A stretch of 64,000 bases of DNA from Lycium barbarum (Eukaryota; Streptophyta; Magnoliopsida; Solanales; Solanaceae): NCBI RefSeq assembly GCF_019175385.1, contig NC_083338.1:91595777-91659776 (forward strand). The letters are read 5' to 3'. A program made the translations under genes and the position numbers. Every line of letters begins with the position of its first letter. Within the stretch, counting starts at the first letter, position 1. Under the pieces are notes generated by a model that ran no database searches, had not been told where the DNA came from, and saw only the letters and a list, made by a program, of their open reading frames with translations. Positions 24,650-36,512 of this stretch are shown here, one piece after another.

Positions 24650-24846
24650 TATATGTATGCATAAATATAAGAGAATACTCCATATTTTTTTTTATAAAAA
24701 ATAAAAAACCGTAAGAACTAAACTCATCTTATTAGGACTAGAATAGTAGCGACTCTACTCAGGAGAAATCCCGGGTTTGTCGTAGTCTAGCAATAAAGTG
24801 AGTTGAACACTTATGTGGATTTTTGGTATATGTATATATATGTACA

Positions 24847-24912
<66 letters not shown>

Positions 24913-25106
24913 TGTACATATATATACATATATGTATGTATGTATGCATAAATAATACTCCATATTTTTTTTATAAAAAATAAAAAACTGTAAGAACTAA
25001 ACTCATCTTATTAGGACTAGAATAGTAGCGACTCTACTCGGGAGAAATCCCGGGTTTGTCGTAGTCTAGCAATAAAGTGAGTTGAACACTTATGTGGATT
25101 TTTGAA
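24650..25106 (+). repeat. Duplicated ~170-bp segment on both sides of a (TA)n run
   Basis: The segment from ATACTCCATATTTTTTTT to CACTTATGTGGATTTTTG occurs at about 24674-24826 and again at about 24954-25106 with few differences. It is separated by a TATG/TA-rich stretch (24827-24950). Confidence 0.8.
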
Positions 25107-25490
25107 ACCCAAAACCCCTTTTCTAAGGAGAAGTTTTGCCAAATTTTTCCTTAAAGTTATGAAATGGATATGAATGACATTTTTGTGGAAAATCAAAACA
25201 TTTGTAAACAAATAAGTACATTAATCACACATTGAAGCTCGTATGTCAACCGTATTCTACGATCTTTTATACTAGGGTGCATAAAATCTTCCCTGGGGGA
25301 CCACTAGAATCCTTACATCGAACTTTGGTATGAAAGATTTCTCCTTTGCTTGAAAAATCTTTTACCTAATTTTCCTAATTTTCCTTTAATAAATTAGGTG
25401 GCCACTCTAAAAACACTAAAATTCAAGTAGAGCACTAACAACCCCGTAGTAACTTTTGTGCCTTAACCCGCGTAAAAGCGAACCGTAACA

Positions 25491-25495
25491 GGTAG
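25491..25495. repeat. Target site duplication GGTAG, right copy
   Basis: Matches 141-145 and follows the terminal CCGTAACA. Confidence 0.8.
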
Positions 25496-27000
25496 TAGTG
25501 ATGTTTTGTGAGTAGAAGGTGAAATTATCATATATTAATGTTGATAGGCAGTAAAGGGAGAGTGGTAATATTGTGTTGTGATTGATTTGTTCTATTGTTG
25601 TGTGCCTGGTGCTGCGTAGTGATAGTAGATATTGGATACTATCGAGATATCTTGTTCACGATATTGTGGTGCCTCATTTGTTGGCATTTGATTATGAGAA
25701 TAGTGTTCTATATGATTTGTGTAGTCTTTCATGATATTGTTGGCGTACCCATGTTTGGTACTTGTGATATTGATCCAATTAATCATGTTAACTCATACAT
25801 CACACGCATTCACAACTCTCATGATATATTTTTGATGCATTGTTGATACTTGATGAAACACTGTGATGAGCTGAGCTCAGTTTGCATGGGAGTGATATGA
25901 GTAGTCCGATGGTTGTCCCAGAATCGTGGATTGTGTTCGAGTGACGTGAGTAGTCCGATGTCTGATGTTTGTCCAAGAATTGTGGATTGTGTGATGTGAG
26001 AGTCTGATGTCCGATGATTTTCCTGGGATCGTGGATGAGTGAGTACATGGACATCGCGGGTCCCCCATGGGTTGTGCTACCGGGACGGCAATACTTCCGT
26101 CTGGAGTATATGTGGACATAGCATTGCATTCTTACATCATGGCATTGCATTGCATTCTGGCATATTTGTGATGATCGATGATTTATTGTGTTGTTTTTTT
26201 CAGATTGTATATATTTAGATTTGACACGATTAGGATTAGTTGCAAAACCATAGGCCACGATCTTGAACTATCCTTATTTACTGTTCTGTATTCCAGTTAT
26301 GTATGTTGGGTTAATTAAGATAAGGTGATTAAAGATTATCAAAATGGCTAGTTGACATCTATACTAAGATTGAACAATGTAATAATATTTGACTTGCAGA
26401 ACCAGTGTGGAATTACCTAGTGGTTATTGGGAAGAGTTAAGCGACTTAAGAATTCCTAATGTTATGATGAACGACAGAAATGTGTGTTGCTAATCTGGTT
26501 ACTTATTATACTTAACTGTGAGCTCTTTTACTGATATGTACTTCTAACCATTGTCGGGCTATGATGCTTATTCAGTGGGTGTTGATTGTATTGATACTAC
26601 TCTTGCTGCACCCTTTATGGGGTGTATAGGGTTTTCAGGTAATTGGTTGTGACATGTTCGAAAGATGCACGGTACCTATATTGAAGGCCTTCTCCCACTT
26701 CATTTCGGGATGGAGGTTGGATCTTAGAGTTTTGTTGTAATCTGGATTGTATTAGTCGCTCTTGTACTAGTGTAGACCCAGCCTTGGGAATCGAAATGAG
26801 TCTTTTAGTTCATTTTTTATTGTAATCACTTTCGTACTTTCGGTTAATATAATTATTTGGTTTTCGCTGTTAATTTTTTATTCATTGGAATAAAGATGAA
26901 TTTGCTTTATTTAATAGGATAGTGTGTTATTTTGATTGAGGGTTCGCCTACAGAGGTGGGAAAGGTAGGTGCCCGCGTGACGCTAAATTGGGTCGTGACA
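25496..27000 (+). mobile_element. LTR fragment, right part (continued from 1-145)
   Basis: Ends GGGTCGTGACA at 27000 and joins directly to an open frame at 27002, so this LTR seems to have inserted in that ORF. It has three imperfect ~50-60 bp repeats at 25897-26034 (AGTAGTCCGATG, then GTGGATTGTG) and a GCACCC/GGGTGT hairpin near 26609-26626, where other LTRs carry H2. The start lies outside the window, so solo or full-length status is open. Confidence 0.6.
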
Positions 27001-27001
27001 G

Positions 27002-29051
27002 CCTACTTCACCCTCCGGTTCCTCCCAGTCTGAAGAGGAGGGATCGTCCTCATCCAGGTCAGGTGACGGAGATTTAGAGGAGAATTCAGGGTTTGCATTT
27101 GTAGCCGCTTCATCGGTCTCGCAGCCACCCACTACTGGGGATACTTCACAGGCCTCCCAGTCACTCACCAGGTGTCCGATTCATCCGAGTTTACAGCCAT
27201 CCGATGAAAGTGATGATGCGGCTACAACACTTGAGATCAGAAGCAAAAATCTAGAGGATTACCGGTCCAGATTTACTGTCGAGGGTGCTAAGAACTTTAT
27301 GATCAGGGGATTGCCTTGAAAAATGGGGTTAGACCTAACCCCAATCGAACTATATGGGTGGAGCGATGTATCAGCTTTGAGGGTTTAGAGATCCTTCCCC
27401 ATACCAAAGAGACCATCGAGCACTACAAATTGGGTTTCATGGAAAACGCTCCTGGGGAGTACTATCCAGTGTTAGTGCGAGAGTTGTATGCAACATATGG
27501 GGCCTTGATTAATAAAGTTATAAAGCCGCCACAGAAACTGATTGAGATTGACCCACTGAATGATATTGATGTGCCAGGGTTGAAAGTTTATTTCTCCACC
27601 GAAGCGATCAATCGAGTGTTGTTTGGTAACGATTATACTGCACCAATACGGACAAATGAATTGTCTGATAAACTTGAAAGAAGAGAGGAATAGATTGTCA
27701 AAGATCAGGTGGCGACAGTGATTGGCCGACCTAGCAAGCGAAAGGAGACTATTGACAGGTCGTAGAGGATACTGAAGTGCTAGTTCACGCTTGATGGTAA
27801 ATTTTGGTGGAATGTGGTACAGTTATGACTTCTCCCGACTAAGTCCGATAATGCACTCACGTTCGACAGATCGATTATAGTTGACGCTCTGATGACCAGA
27901 TACCCCGTTAATTTCGGGCGATTGGCTGCGGATGAGATTTTGTTGAAGGCATCACAACCTTCTACATCCTTGATATTTCCTTGCCTAATCACCAACCTCA
28001 TTCGGAGTGCACATGTCCACATCTTTCCATACATCGATCACCGGATTATGGACTTACATGTGTATCATTTGATGAAAAGTAGGGATGAGGCCCTGAAAGA
28101 GAGTCAAGGTATAGCGGATGGCTACCCAGCACTGTTTGAGGGCTTGGATAAGCCTCAGGATGATCAGCGTTCAGGGGCCGCCGGTGACACTACGGAGGTG
28201 TTACCGGCCACTACTGCCCCTGTCTCCGAGCCTATACGAAACGCAGATCCTGAACCTCTACATACAGCTTGACCGAGTAGATCATCGACCCATAATTTGG
28301 CTTCACAGCCGCAGAGTGCATCTCAACAACCACAGGGTACCGTGGCACAATCACAGGGTGCAACCAAAGTTGCTGACCCATATGCTTTCTAGCTAGAGCA
28401 TTTCAGAGAGTTCAAAAAATAGGCAGTGGCAGTAGATAAGCAGTCCAAAATCATATTAAGGTAGCTCGTCAAATTTGTAGACAAGAAGATTACAACTACT
28501 ATGGAGCCACTGAAGCGGGCCGCGGAGGCACGCTTGGATAGTTTTGAGATCCCGTTCGCAGCTCTAGAGCTGTCCAGTCCGAGGACCACGATTGATGCAT
28601 TGAGGATTGAGTTGGAGTAGTTGAGAGCTGCAGTACTGACACGGCAGGCTTGTGATGCGAGAGTAGAGGCTATTCTGCCTCCTGCCAAGACGGATGTAGA
28701 TGATGAGTTGCTTTCGGTAGTACAATTAGTGGATGAAGAGGGATCCCCTAATGCCAGTCCTGCCCAGATATTAGGGAGAAGGGGAAGATAGTCGGGGATG
28801 ATGGTTATTTTGGTGATGAGTTGCGAGAGAGAACTTGATTTCGGGGTCAGAGCATAGAGAATAAACAGATCAAGGAGACCACCTTGAACTCTTTTGTGTT
28901 GAACTACCACTGTGGGACTGCTGGTGCCACATCTACTCCTGCTCTAGCCGGATAGACCTTGCTGCTGCCCTTTCCTACACCAGAGCTAGTGCACGAGGAG
29001 ATTAATGCTCTAACTGATGCCTCGCAGGCCACAACACCTCGAGATGAGTAG
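27002..29051 (+). pseudogene. Plant retroelement ORF of unknown role (PF20167-like), decayed
   Basis: The reading frame starts inside the protein because an LTR cut it at 27000. A Ser/Glu-rich stretch (27002-27290) is followed by a frameshift near 27297. The next part contains PVLVRELYATYG and VYFSTEAINRVLFG, then, after several stops, ALMTRYPVNFGRLAADEI and PCLITNLIRSA. This order resembles the 'putative plant transposon protein' domain found in plant Ty3/gypsy remnants; the match is from memory. A low-complexity Gln/Ser region and a coiled-coil-like stretch follow. Another frameshift near 28785 precedes the TAG at 29049-29051. There are about ten in-frame stops. Its place upstream of a polypurine tract suits a third, envelope-position ORF, but function is unknown. 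Confidence 0.55.
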
Positions 29052-30570
29052 CGCGCCTAGAGCGCCATAGGTATTCCTACTCCCTTGCCTTTCTTTTATT
29101 GCATTTGGGACTAAGCAGATTCTTTAGTTGGGAGTGGATGTAATTGATAGTTGTTAGTGTATATATATGTTTAGGACCACCTCGACTTTTCTTTGCCATG
29201 GTTCTTTTCCCGAGGGGATTTTTCTTTCTGTTGTACCTGGAATATATAGGTCATGTTTAGATAGAATTAATTAATTTTGATTTATGTGGTGGTGGTTTAT
29301 TAACTTAAGGCATTCTTATTGTGATATTTGGAAAAACACTCCCCTCTAAAAACAATTATGACGTATACTTGGAACTGGTTGTTTAATTGACTTGCATGAT
29401 TCATTGTGTGACATTTAGAGCATTGCGTTACCTTATGTGCTAAATTCTTAGCGGGGAGACTAGTGTGCTAACAATTCTTGTGCCATGTGATGTGAGGTTT
29501 TTGTATAGATGTTCTCTGCGTATGTGTGTAATCTAGAACTTTCCTGGTTATTCGTGCCCTAGTTCTTAGGATAATTTGAGTTGTGAAGTGATCTTAGGAT
29601 TTGTTTGTTGATAGAGAACCCTTTTATCCTGTCATAAGCCTGCCCGTAGATAAATATCCCTCGTTAGCCTGGTTGAGCCTTTAAGCCTTTTCTTTGACTA
29701 GCCGTTAATGAGACAATGCTCGTTCTGAATGTCCCGCTTTTTGCACCCAGTCCCTCCTTGACGCTTAAATTGATAATACTGAGGCTAAAAGCCCACGTTG
29801 GGGGTGATAGGTGACATAAGGGGTAAATGAGGTTTAGGCCTAAAGTGGGGTGAAATGTGAACTGCCTAGTTAAGGAAAACGGTGTGGTAATTGTAAAAAA
29901 AAAAAGTAAAACTAGAGAAAACAAGGAAAAAAATATATTGAGTAGAATAGTAATAAAACCACACCAAGGCAATAGAAAAGAAAAGGGAAGAGAAAAAAAA
30001 AGGGCAAGAAAGGTAAAAGACGTGTAGTGTTTAAGGAGGGTTAGTCACTATTATCCAAATATACATCCAACCTATCCCTAACCCTACATTACAACTCTGA
30101 AAAAGTCCTAATGTGATCACAGCCGAACTGTCCAAAGTCGAGGGTGCTGAAAATAAGGGCAAGCCTATGGGATCTACATATGTAACTAGAGAATTGCTTT
30201 GTGAGTACGAGTGTTTCTCTTCTTCTTAGTCTTCTTTCCCAGTTGCGTATACGTATGTGTATTGGGACATTCTTTGATCTATGTGAGGGCATAAGGATTT
30301 GTTAAGTGATTGGTTTCCCGTAAGTCGAGGTTCATGCTCGCATCGTTCCGATAATGACTAGATGTCATCAATTGAAGCTTCATTGTTATTTACAACGGTT
30401 CTTTACATGAGGCGTCGTGTTTGATATAGTTAATATAGGGGTATTCATTTGGATACGAGTGATGTGCTGGTAGTTACTTGCCACAACCACTGAAGACAAC
30501 CTTACTTTGTGATATCTAAACATTTGTAGTTGTGTATATTGTTTTACTTGCTTGAGGACAAGCAAAGACT
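29052..30570 (+). other. Non-coding 3' region of the Athila-like remnant
   Basis: About 1.5 kb with no domain or repeat that I recognise, apart from A-rich runs near 29895-30005. It lies between the decayed ORF and the polypurine tract. Confidence 0.5.
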
Positions 30571-30582
30571 TTAAGTTGGGGG
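30571..30582 (+). promoter_or_regulatory. Polypurine tract of the Athila-like element
   Basis: TTGAGGACAAGCAAAG upstream and AAGTTGGGGG directly before TGTTGATG form the usual end of the internal region in Athila/Tat elements. It primes plus-strand DNA synthesis. Confidence 0.6.
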
Positions 30583-31917
30583 TGTTGATGTGTCGTGGAA
30601 TTACAATATATTTGATGCTTTTTAACCATAAGTTCTACTTGTTTTCAAGTAAGTTTGTGTTAGTTTGATTCAAGTAAGTTTGTGTTAGTTTGATGTGTTT
30701 TGTGTATGTTACAGGTATTTAGTAGTTGGGATGCAAAAGCAGGCATAAAATGAGATATTTGAAGACACAGGCACTATCTGGGTAATTGTACGGATCGTCA
30801 ACATGTCGACGGTCCATGAAATGGGTCGTTGTTGTGAAAAATCAGAGAAGATCAGAGAAGTCGGCGAAGCAAAACTACGGTTAAAAGAACAGACCGTCGA
30901 CATTGGACAGTACCGTCGAGTTGCATCTCCTTTAGGAAGAACTGAAGCTGGGATTCTTTGTTAGAGTCATCAAGAGAACCGTCGACATAATGATAATTCG
31001 TCGAGTTACATCAGTGGCTCGTCGATTTGCGCGCTGCAGGGGATTTATTGTCTTTATTAATTCCTAGTTTTGGGACTTGTATAAATACCTGATAGGGTTT
31101 TAATTTATACAACATCTTGAATTTATGACATGTATTGAGCACTTTGAGTTCTTCGTACTTTTCAAGGGTTTCAAGACTATTCTATTATCGTTCATCCTAA
31201 ATTCTCGTTGTAAGTTTCAATAACAATTACAATTACAATGTTTTGTGTGATTATCAATATCATGAGTAACTAAACTCCATATCTGAGATTGTGAACCCAT
31301 GGTGGGTGTTATGTGTTAGGTTTTAAACATTAATATATGAATTGTGGATTGCTAGTATATAATTACTTCTTGTTCGTTCATGTGGATTTATAGTCGCAAA
31401 GATTGATCTAGGCCATAAAGTCTGCTATTCTTGGGAAAGTTAGTAGGGTTTGGTAGAAGTAATCATTAGGGACTCGAGGCGTTAACCCTCGCTTAATTAA
31501 CTCACTTAGGAATAAGAACGAGTTTAACCTAGCATATTTAATTGCTCTTAATAACAGTCTTCTATATTTGGGAAAATGGTGAAGATAAATATCTAGTAGA
31601 TATTGGGAAATACTATTATTTAACATAGAGATTAAGCGCTGTAGTACTCAATCCATAAGGAGTATATTACGTTGATACCTAGGGCATACCATCTAACCTA
31701 AGTGGTGACACAATCCTGGATCTTAACCATCTGAATTTACAATAATCAATATAGATTTTAGTAATAAATAAGAATCTTTTACAACTTAACGGAATACGCA
31801 GTTTAGACCTTAAGAAAGTACTCTACGACTTCAGTAACATTTTCACACCATATTCCCTAAGGGATTCGATCCCAACTTTGTTGGGTTACTATATTTGATA
31901 ACGTCCGCTTTAAGCCA
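30583..31917 (+). mobile_element. Athila-type LTR, 3' end lost
   Basis: Starts TGTTGATGTGTCG after the polypurine tract. Near its end stand GGGATTCGATCCC and TTACTATATTTGATAACG, the conserved end region of Athila/Tat LTRs. The last bases and primer site are missing, and pol sequence follows within about 30 bp, so a deletion joined LTR to pol. The left edge is uncertain by 3 bp and the right edge by tens of bases. Confidence 0.6.
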
Positions 31918-31938
31918 TTCAATAGGTACAATTTTAGC

Positions 31939-33094
31939 ATATCAGGCGTTGAAGTTAACAGTCCCAATATTGAGGCAATCAAAAAATATCCAACACTTGT
32001 GTCTGATCAGGGAGTGCGCAATTTTTTTGGGCATGCAAATTTTTATCGGCGGTTCATCATATATTTTTCTAAGATCGCAAATCCGATGTACAAGGTACTT
32101 GTGAAAGATTTAAAGTTCATATTCAATGAGGCCCATCTAAAGGCCTTTGACGAGCTGAAAGTAAGGATAGTGACTGCACCTATTATTATTGCACCCGATT
32201 GGACTCTGCTATCCATGTTGATGTGTGGTGTAAGTGACTTTACTGTGGGAGTTGTTCTAGGTCAGAAAAGGGATAAGATCTTTCATCCCATTCGTTATGC
32301 CAACAAGACACTTGATGAAGCCCAGATGAACTATATAGTCATAGAGAAGGAGTTATTGGTGCTGGTTTATGCCTTTGACAAATTTCGATCTTATTTGGTG
32401 GGGATAAAGGTGATAGTTTGTACAGATCGCAGTGCTATTCGTTAGTTGTTCATGAAGAAGGATGCTAAAACCAGGCTGATTCGATGGGTATTGCTGCTGC
32501 AAGAGTTTGACATTGAGATTCTTGGTCAAAAGGGCACAGATCGTGAGCATGTTGATGAAGGTGTGGTGATTAAGGAGACTTTCCTGGATAAGCAAATTTT
32601 TCCTCTTCAGTCAGTCGAGCTACCTTGTTGTGGAGACATGGTGAGTTTTATAATGAGTGAGATGTATCCCACCGAGGATAAATCATGAGAAGAAGAGCGG
32701 ATCCTACACGATAGAAAATTCTACATTTGGGATAAGCCTTACCTTTAAAGGGTTGGCCCAGATCAGATTATTTGGAGATGTGTTCCGGCAGAGGAATTCA
32801 ATGAAATTCTAAGGAGTTGCCACTCATCACCTTAAAGTGGAAATCATGCCAGTAACAGAACAACCGCAAAGGTACTTCTGTCTGGGTTCTATTGATCGAT
32901 TCTTTTCAAAGATACTCATGCTTTCGTGAGGGCATGTGATAGCTGTCAAAGAACGGGGAAAATCTCGAAGCAGCATGAAACGCCATTGAATGGCATCTGG
33001 GAGATCGAAGTACTTTATTGCTGGAGGATTGACTTCATGGAGCCCTTTATACTATCAAAGGGGAACAAGTGCATATTTCAGTCGATTATGTATC
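31939..33094 (+). pseudogene. Athila-type pol fragment: RT end, RNase H, integrase start
   Basis: One reading frame with five stops (32443, 32686, 32746, 32833, 32893). It begins in the RT connection (FFGHANFYRRFI) and goes on to RNase H with YIVIEKELLVLVYAFDKFRS, typical of Athila. [15 protein letters not shown] follows, then the integrase zinc region with two His and CDSCQRTGKISKQ, then the IDFMEP start of the catalytic core. The RT active site is absent. A frameshift lies just before the end, where the LTR at 33095 cuts it. It is non-functional. Confidence 0.8.
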
Positions 33095-33214
33095 TGTTAT
33101 ACTCCGGAGATTTCCCGTTAACGTACAGTGAACAGACTAACTAAGAGCACGACGTATACGATGTTTCGATAAGCAAGAAATAACATTTGATGATTCTAAA
33201 TGAGATTTCAAAGA
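33095..33214 (+). mobile_element. Start of a Tekay-type LTR, cut by the array at 33215
   Basis: TGTTATACTCCGGAGATTTC, then diverged forms of the Tekay LTR start (TTGGTACGCAAGTGAA...GAGATTTCAAAG). The rest should lie beyond the right window edge. Confidence 0.65.
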
Positions 33215-33778
33215 TGTTACGCCCCAGAAAATTTCAAGGCCGCAGACGGCCTAATGTGGGCTCAAGGATGAGCAAATATTACAAGTATAAAGGATGAAAT
33301 TCTACTGTATTAGCATGAGGATAGCATGAGTATTATATTTGGAATTCACACAATACGATTGGAATGATAAGTTAAAAGATATATAGCCCTCGTAATCGTA
33401 AGCTAAGGTGGGGTCCACATGTTGAGATTTTATAAAGGACATATGACTACTTATATGGATAATATATGTGAAGTTAAACACAACTCAAGAAGGACCCTTG
33501 AGCCAAATCAAACTGGAAGCCCTCCAAAAAGATGTTTTTAAGTTACGTTTTCGGGTGATCTGATTTCGAGAGGCCATAACCCCATCATTATTTGGGAATT
33601 TGGGAAATCTCCTAAAATGAAAGTTGTAGATAATTTAAATACCTTTACAACCATAGGTCGTGAGCCTGCATGTGACATAGGGATAACAAGTTATGGACAT
33701 TTTAAGGCAGAAAGGTCAAGCTGGGCAGTGGGCTCGGCCCAACCCGATTCCTAGTCGGGTCAGGCCCACTTCCCTTGC

Positions 33779-33787
33779 TATTTAAGG
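33779..33787 (+). promoter_or_regulatory. TATA-like box of array LTR 1
   Basis: TATTTAAGG, with CGGCCCAAC and AGGCCCAC (site II/TCP-like GGCCCA) in the 50 bp upstream. Equivalent boxes are at 49672-49680 and 62472-62480. Confidence 0.45.
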
Positions 33788-34492
33788 GAAATTTTCAGCC
33801 TTATCAGCCTCATTTTCATACCAAAGGTCCAGAATATTTTAGATAGAGAGAGAGGAGAGTTAGAGAGAGAAAGTGGAGAATCGATCAAGTTCGAGGCCCC
33901 GAATCCCGAGGCCCGTGAAGGATAAAGTATAGTACAAGTTGTTGCCGTCGTTTTGAGCTAAAAGTTGAACTTGGGGGATGTTGGTTTCGTGGTGGCTGCT
34001 CATATAAGGTATGTTTAAGATGTTCTTATCATGATCATTGATAGATTTGACGAGTTAGAATAGAGAAAATGACGTTGAAAGTTCGGTTATAATTTTTGGA
34101 TATCAAATGACTTGGGGGCTGTTTTGGCATGATTCTCGCTGTTATTCATTCTATATGTACTCCATATGATTCCATTCTTAGACGAGTAAGGTCTAGATGT
34201 TTCTTGTGATGGATTATTGATATTGTACTCCTATTTTGTTCCAAAGGGAACACCCATAAGGTGCCAAGTTGAGTTGTGTAAATGATTTTACTAATGATTT
34301 CGAGGAAATGAGTTTTATACTAAAGGAAACATAAAGTTTGACTTTCAAAACCATTCCGAAGGGGGTGCGAGATTTTACTACTTCATTTCATTTACGATTT
34401 CTATTTACATTCCATAGTATCATCCCTTTGTATTGATATTAATTGAAATTGATATTTTTGGATTGAGTTTGTGTTGATACGATGGTGATATT

Positions 34493-34700
34493 AAGCCGGA
34501 AGCGGCTGCCCTAATAGGCCATCATTATTAAGCCGGAAGCAGCTGCCTGAAGGGGCCATCATTATTAAGACGGAAGCGGCTGCCCGAAGGGGCCATCATT
34601 ATTATACCGGAAGCGGCTGTCCGAAGGGACTATTGTGATACTAAACAGAAGCAGCTGCCCGAATGGACTATTCTATTAAGATGTCGGAAGCGGCATATGT
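34493..34700 (+). repeat. 37-bp minisatellite in array LTR 1, about 5 to 6 units
   Basis: Units of the form AAGCCGGAAGCGGCTGCC followed by CGAAGGGGCCATCATTATT start at 34493, 34530, 34567 and 34604. The later units are less regular. Confidence 0.85.
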
Positions 34701-34852
34701 GTTGGATTGCATTATTTACTTAAAGATTATTTTGAGACTTCGTGTGCACATTTATGTTTCTTCTAGCGAAGGCTGCAGGTATTGAGTTAGGTTGCGATTT
34801 CTTCTCTCCTAAGTCAAATTTTGATTATGACTTGTTACCACCTTACATACTC

Positions 34853-35051
34853 AGTACATTGTCTGTACTGACGTCCTTTTGCCTGGGGACGCTGTGTTCA
34901 TGCCCGCAGCCCCAGATTGTTTGGCAAGTTAAGTGTATAGCTAGGATGCTTGGACGTCAGCTGGGATTGGCAAGTTCCACCTCATTCTGGAGCTGTGCTG
35001 AGTCATGTATTGATATGTATGATTATGGGTATGTCAGGGCCTTGTCCTAAC
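34853..35051 (+). promoter_or_regulatory. LTR hairpin cassette in array LTR 1
   Basis: H1 AGTAC-ATTGTCT-GTACT (one mismatch on its loop side), H2 CGTCC/GGACG, then CATGCCCGCAG. H3 is AGTTCC/GGAGCT with one G-U pair. H4 at 35033-35051 has GTCAGG and CCTAAC (one mismatch), loop GCCTTGT. Confidence 0.5.
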
Positions 35052-35379
35052 TCATAATGTTCAGTTTACTTCTTAGAGACTTCTGCAGACAGTGTCCTGT
35101 GGTATATTTTTCGAGATGTCGACAAAGTGATGTCAGTTGAGTCATTTGTGGACTTTAAAAGAGTATGTATTTTAGATGATTTCAATTGGTTTAAAGTACT
35201 TATTTGATTGAAAGTTTTCATAATCATTATAAAGATAATGATTTCTATTTGAAAAAGTTTCATGTTTTTAGAAGATTTAGAAATGACTGGTTTTGATAGA
35301 GCGAATGTCTAAGGGTTAGCTCGACTCTGATGAGAGTCGGGTGCCCGTCATGCCCTACCATTGTTAGGGTGTGACAAAG

Positions 35380-35391
35380 TGGTATTAGAGC
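35380..35391 (+). promoter_or_regulatory. Primer binding site (initiator tRNA-Met type), array unit 1
   Basis: TGGTATTAGAGC, one change from TGGTATCAGAGC, 3 bp after the LTR end. Confidence 0.75.
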
Positions 35392-36499
35392 AGTTCGTTT
35401 TAGGGGTTGTTTGCAAAGTCGTGCCAGGTAGAGTCTTGTTCATGGGTGTGCTGTCGACCACACTTATGAACAGGAGGCTACAGGGCATCTAGGATGGTTT
35501 CGCTTCATTCAAATTATAGATTGTGCTATAGAGCTGTGTTATAGACCTTAAATCCTTGCCACTAACTTTAAGATTTGAATTTTGATTAAGTGATTGTAAA
35601 GTGCAGCTATGATTGCGAAATTGGAATTGTTCGTAAGAAAGGTAAGCTCTCTGATGATTAATGATTGCTATGTGAGGTAAGTGCTGTAGGTAAAGGATTG
35701 CAGTAAGAAAGGTATGCTTCTTATCGAATTGAGAATGCCATTTGTGAAGAGCATTTATACAGGTATGTATAGGGTGTTGTAATATGATTGTGGCCCTGTG
35801 AGGCATGTTGATATATTTTGATTGTTGCCCTGTGAGGCTTGTTGGTTTAGCTGTGTACAAGTGGGTACTACAAATTACAGAGGAGGTTCTGTCAAAATTT
35901 AGTTAAAAATTAATTGTGATCAGTATATATTTGTGTGCTATGATCAGTCAGATATACAAGTGTAAACTGAAGAATGAAAGGTTAATAATAGCTGTAAATC
36001 GGCTGAGAGGAGGGTTATAAGATAGGTTCAAAATGAGTTTGAGAGTTAGATTGAAATTACTCGTGGATATAGAAGTGAGTCGAGGGTTAAGTTAAATTCT
36101 CTCGGGGATTAGAAGCAAGGTTGATGAACTAAGATTAATGTGATTAGAATAATGTGATAAGATTATGAGAAAAGACTTAAGAGGGGAAGCAATGATAAGC
36201 AAGGAGTCATTCGAGAGGTATGTTAGCATAAAAAAAGAGTAAGCTTAAACGAGTAAAGAATGAAACAAGGAAGAGAAAGAAACATGATTACATGTCTCTG
36301 AGGAAAGGGAGTAATGTGTCCCTTATAGAAATCAATATAACTAAAAGCATCAATGAGGTTAAGGGAAGTTGAAGCTTATAGAGGAAAGATAAGTATTGAA
36401 AAGGACTTTAGGAATTGTGAAGGGTTGAGTGATATTAATAAGCATAGGAATTGGATACGAGTATTAGCCTTTATTTAACATTCGAGGACGAGTGTTTCT

Positions 36500-36512
36500 A
36501 AGACGGGAAGCA
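36500..36512 (+). promoter_or_regulatory. Polypurine tract, array unit 1
   Basis: A purine-rich AAGACGGGAAGCA run (with C interruptions) directly before TGTTACGCCCC. Confidence 0.65.

Larger units (their letters stand above)
146..25490 (+). mobile_element. Tat/Ogre-like LTR retrotransposon shell carrying many nested insertions
   Basis: The ends are TGTTGACACC and CCGTAACA, flanked by GGTAG on both sides. The first about 2.5 kb, after removing two LINEs and a MITE, is repeated with high similarity from 7280, so these are the two LTRs. Between them only about 2.6 kb of non-coding sequence with tandem repeats remains. No gag or pol is left, and the distal part of the 5' LTR, primer site and genes appear deleted. 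The very long LTR, the repeat-rich non-coding region before the 3' LTR and the recurring GATACGTAGGC module suit the Tat/Ogre group. With no coding domain left, the lineage is an inference. Confidence 0.65.
7280..25490 (+). mobile_element. 3' LTR of the Tat/Ogre-like element, split by nested solo LTRs
   Basis: The pieces 7280-9817, 16031-17153, 19669-21279 and 23985-25490 add up to about 6.8 kb and form one LTR. Each join is proved by a 5-bp target duplication. The start TGTTCCAAAC is a decayed TGTTGACACC and the end is CCGTAACA. No coding domain is seen in these pieces; the open frames at 20013-20333 and 20570-20860 resemble nothing I know. Confidence 0.7.
33215..35376 (+). mobile_element. 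Array LTR 1 (2162 bp)
   Basis: From TGTTACGCCCCAG to GGGTGTGACA. U3 carries GGCCCA boxes and a TATTTAAGG box. A 37-bp minisatellite and the hairpin cassette lie in the second half. No coding sequence. Confidence 0.85.
35377..36512 (+). mobile_element. Array internal region 1, non-coding
   Basis: Contains a primer site, a leader related to that of Tekay elements (GTAGAGTCTTGTTCATGGGTG), about 900 bp of purine-rich sequence without a domain, and the purine tail before LTR 2. Confidence 0.75.

Noticed and set aside
34493..34700. Regular 37-bp repeats that could suggest a CRISPR array
   Set aside because: Units are contiguous with no unique spacers, sit in a plant LTR, and have no cas genes nearby.
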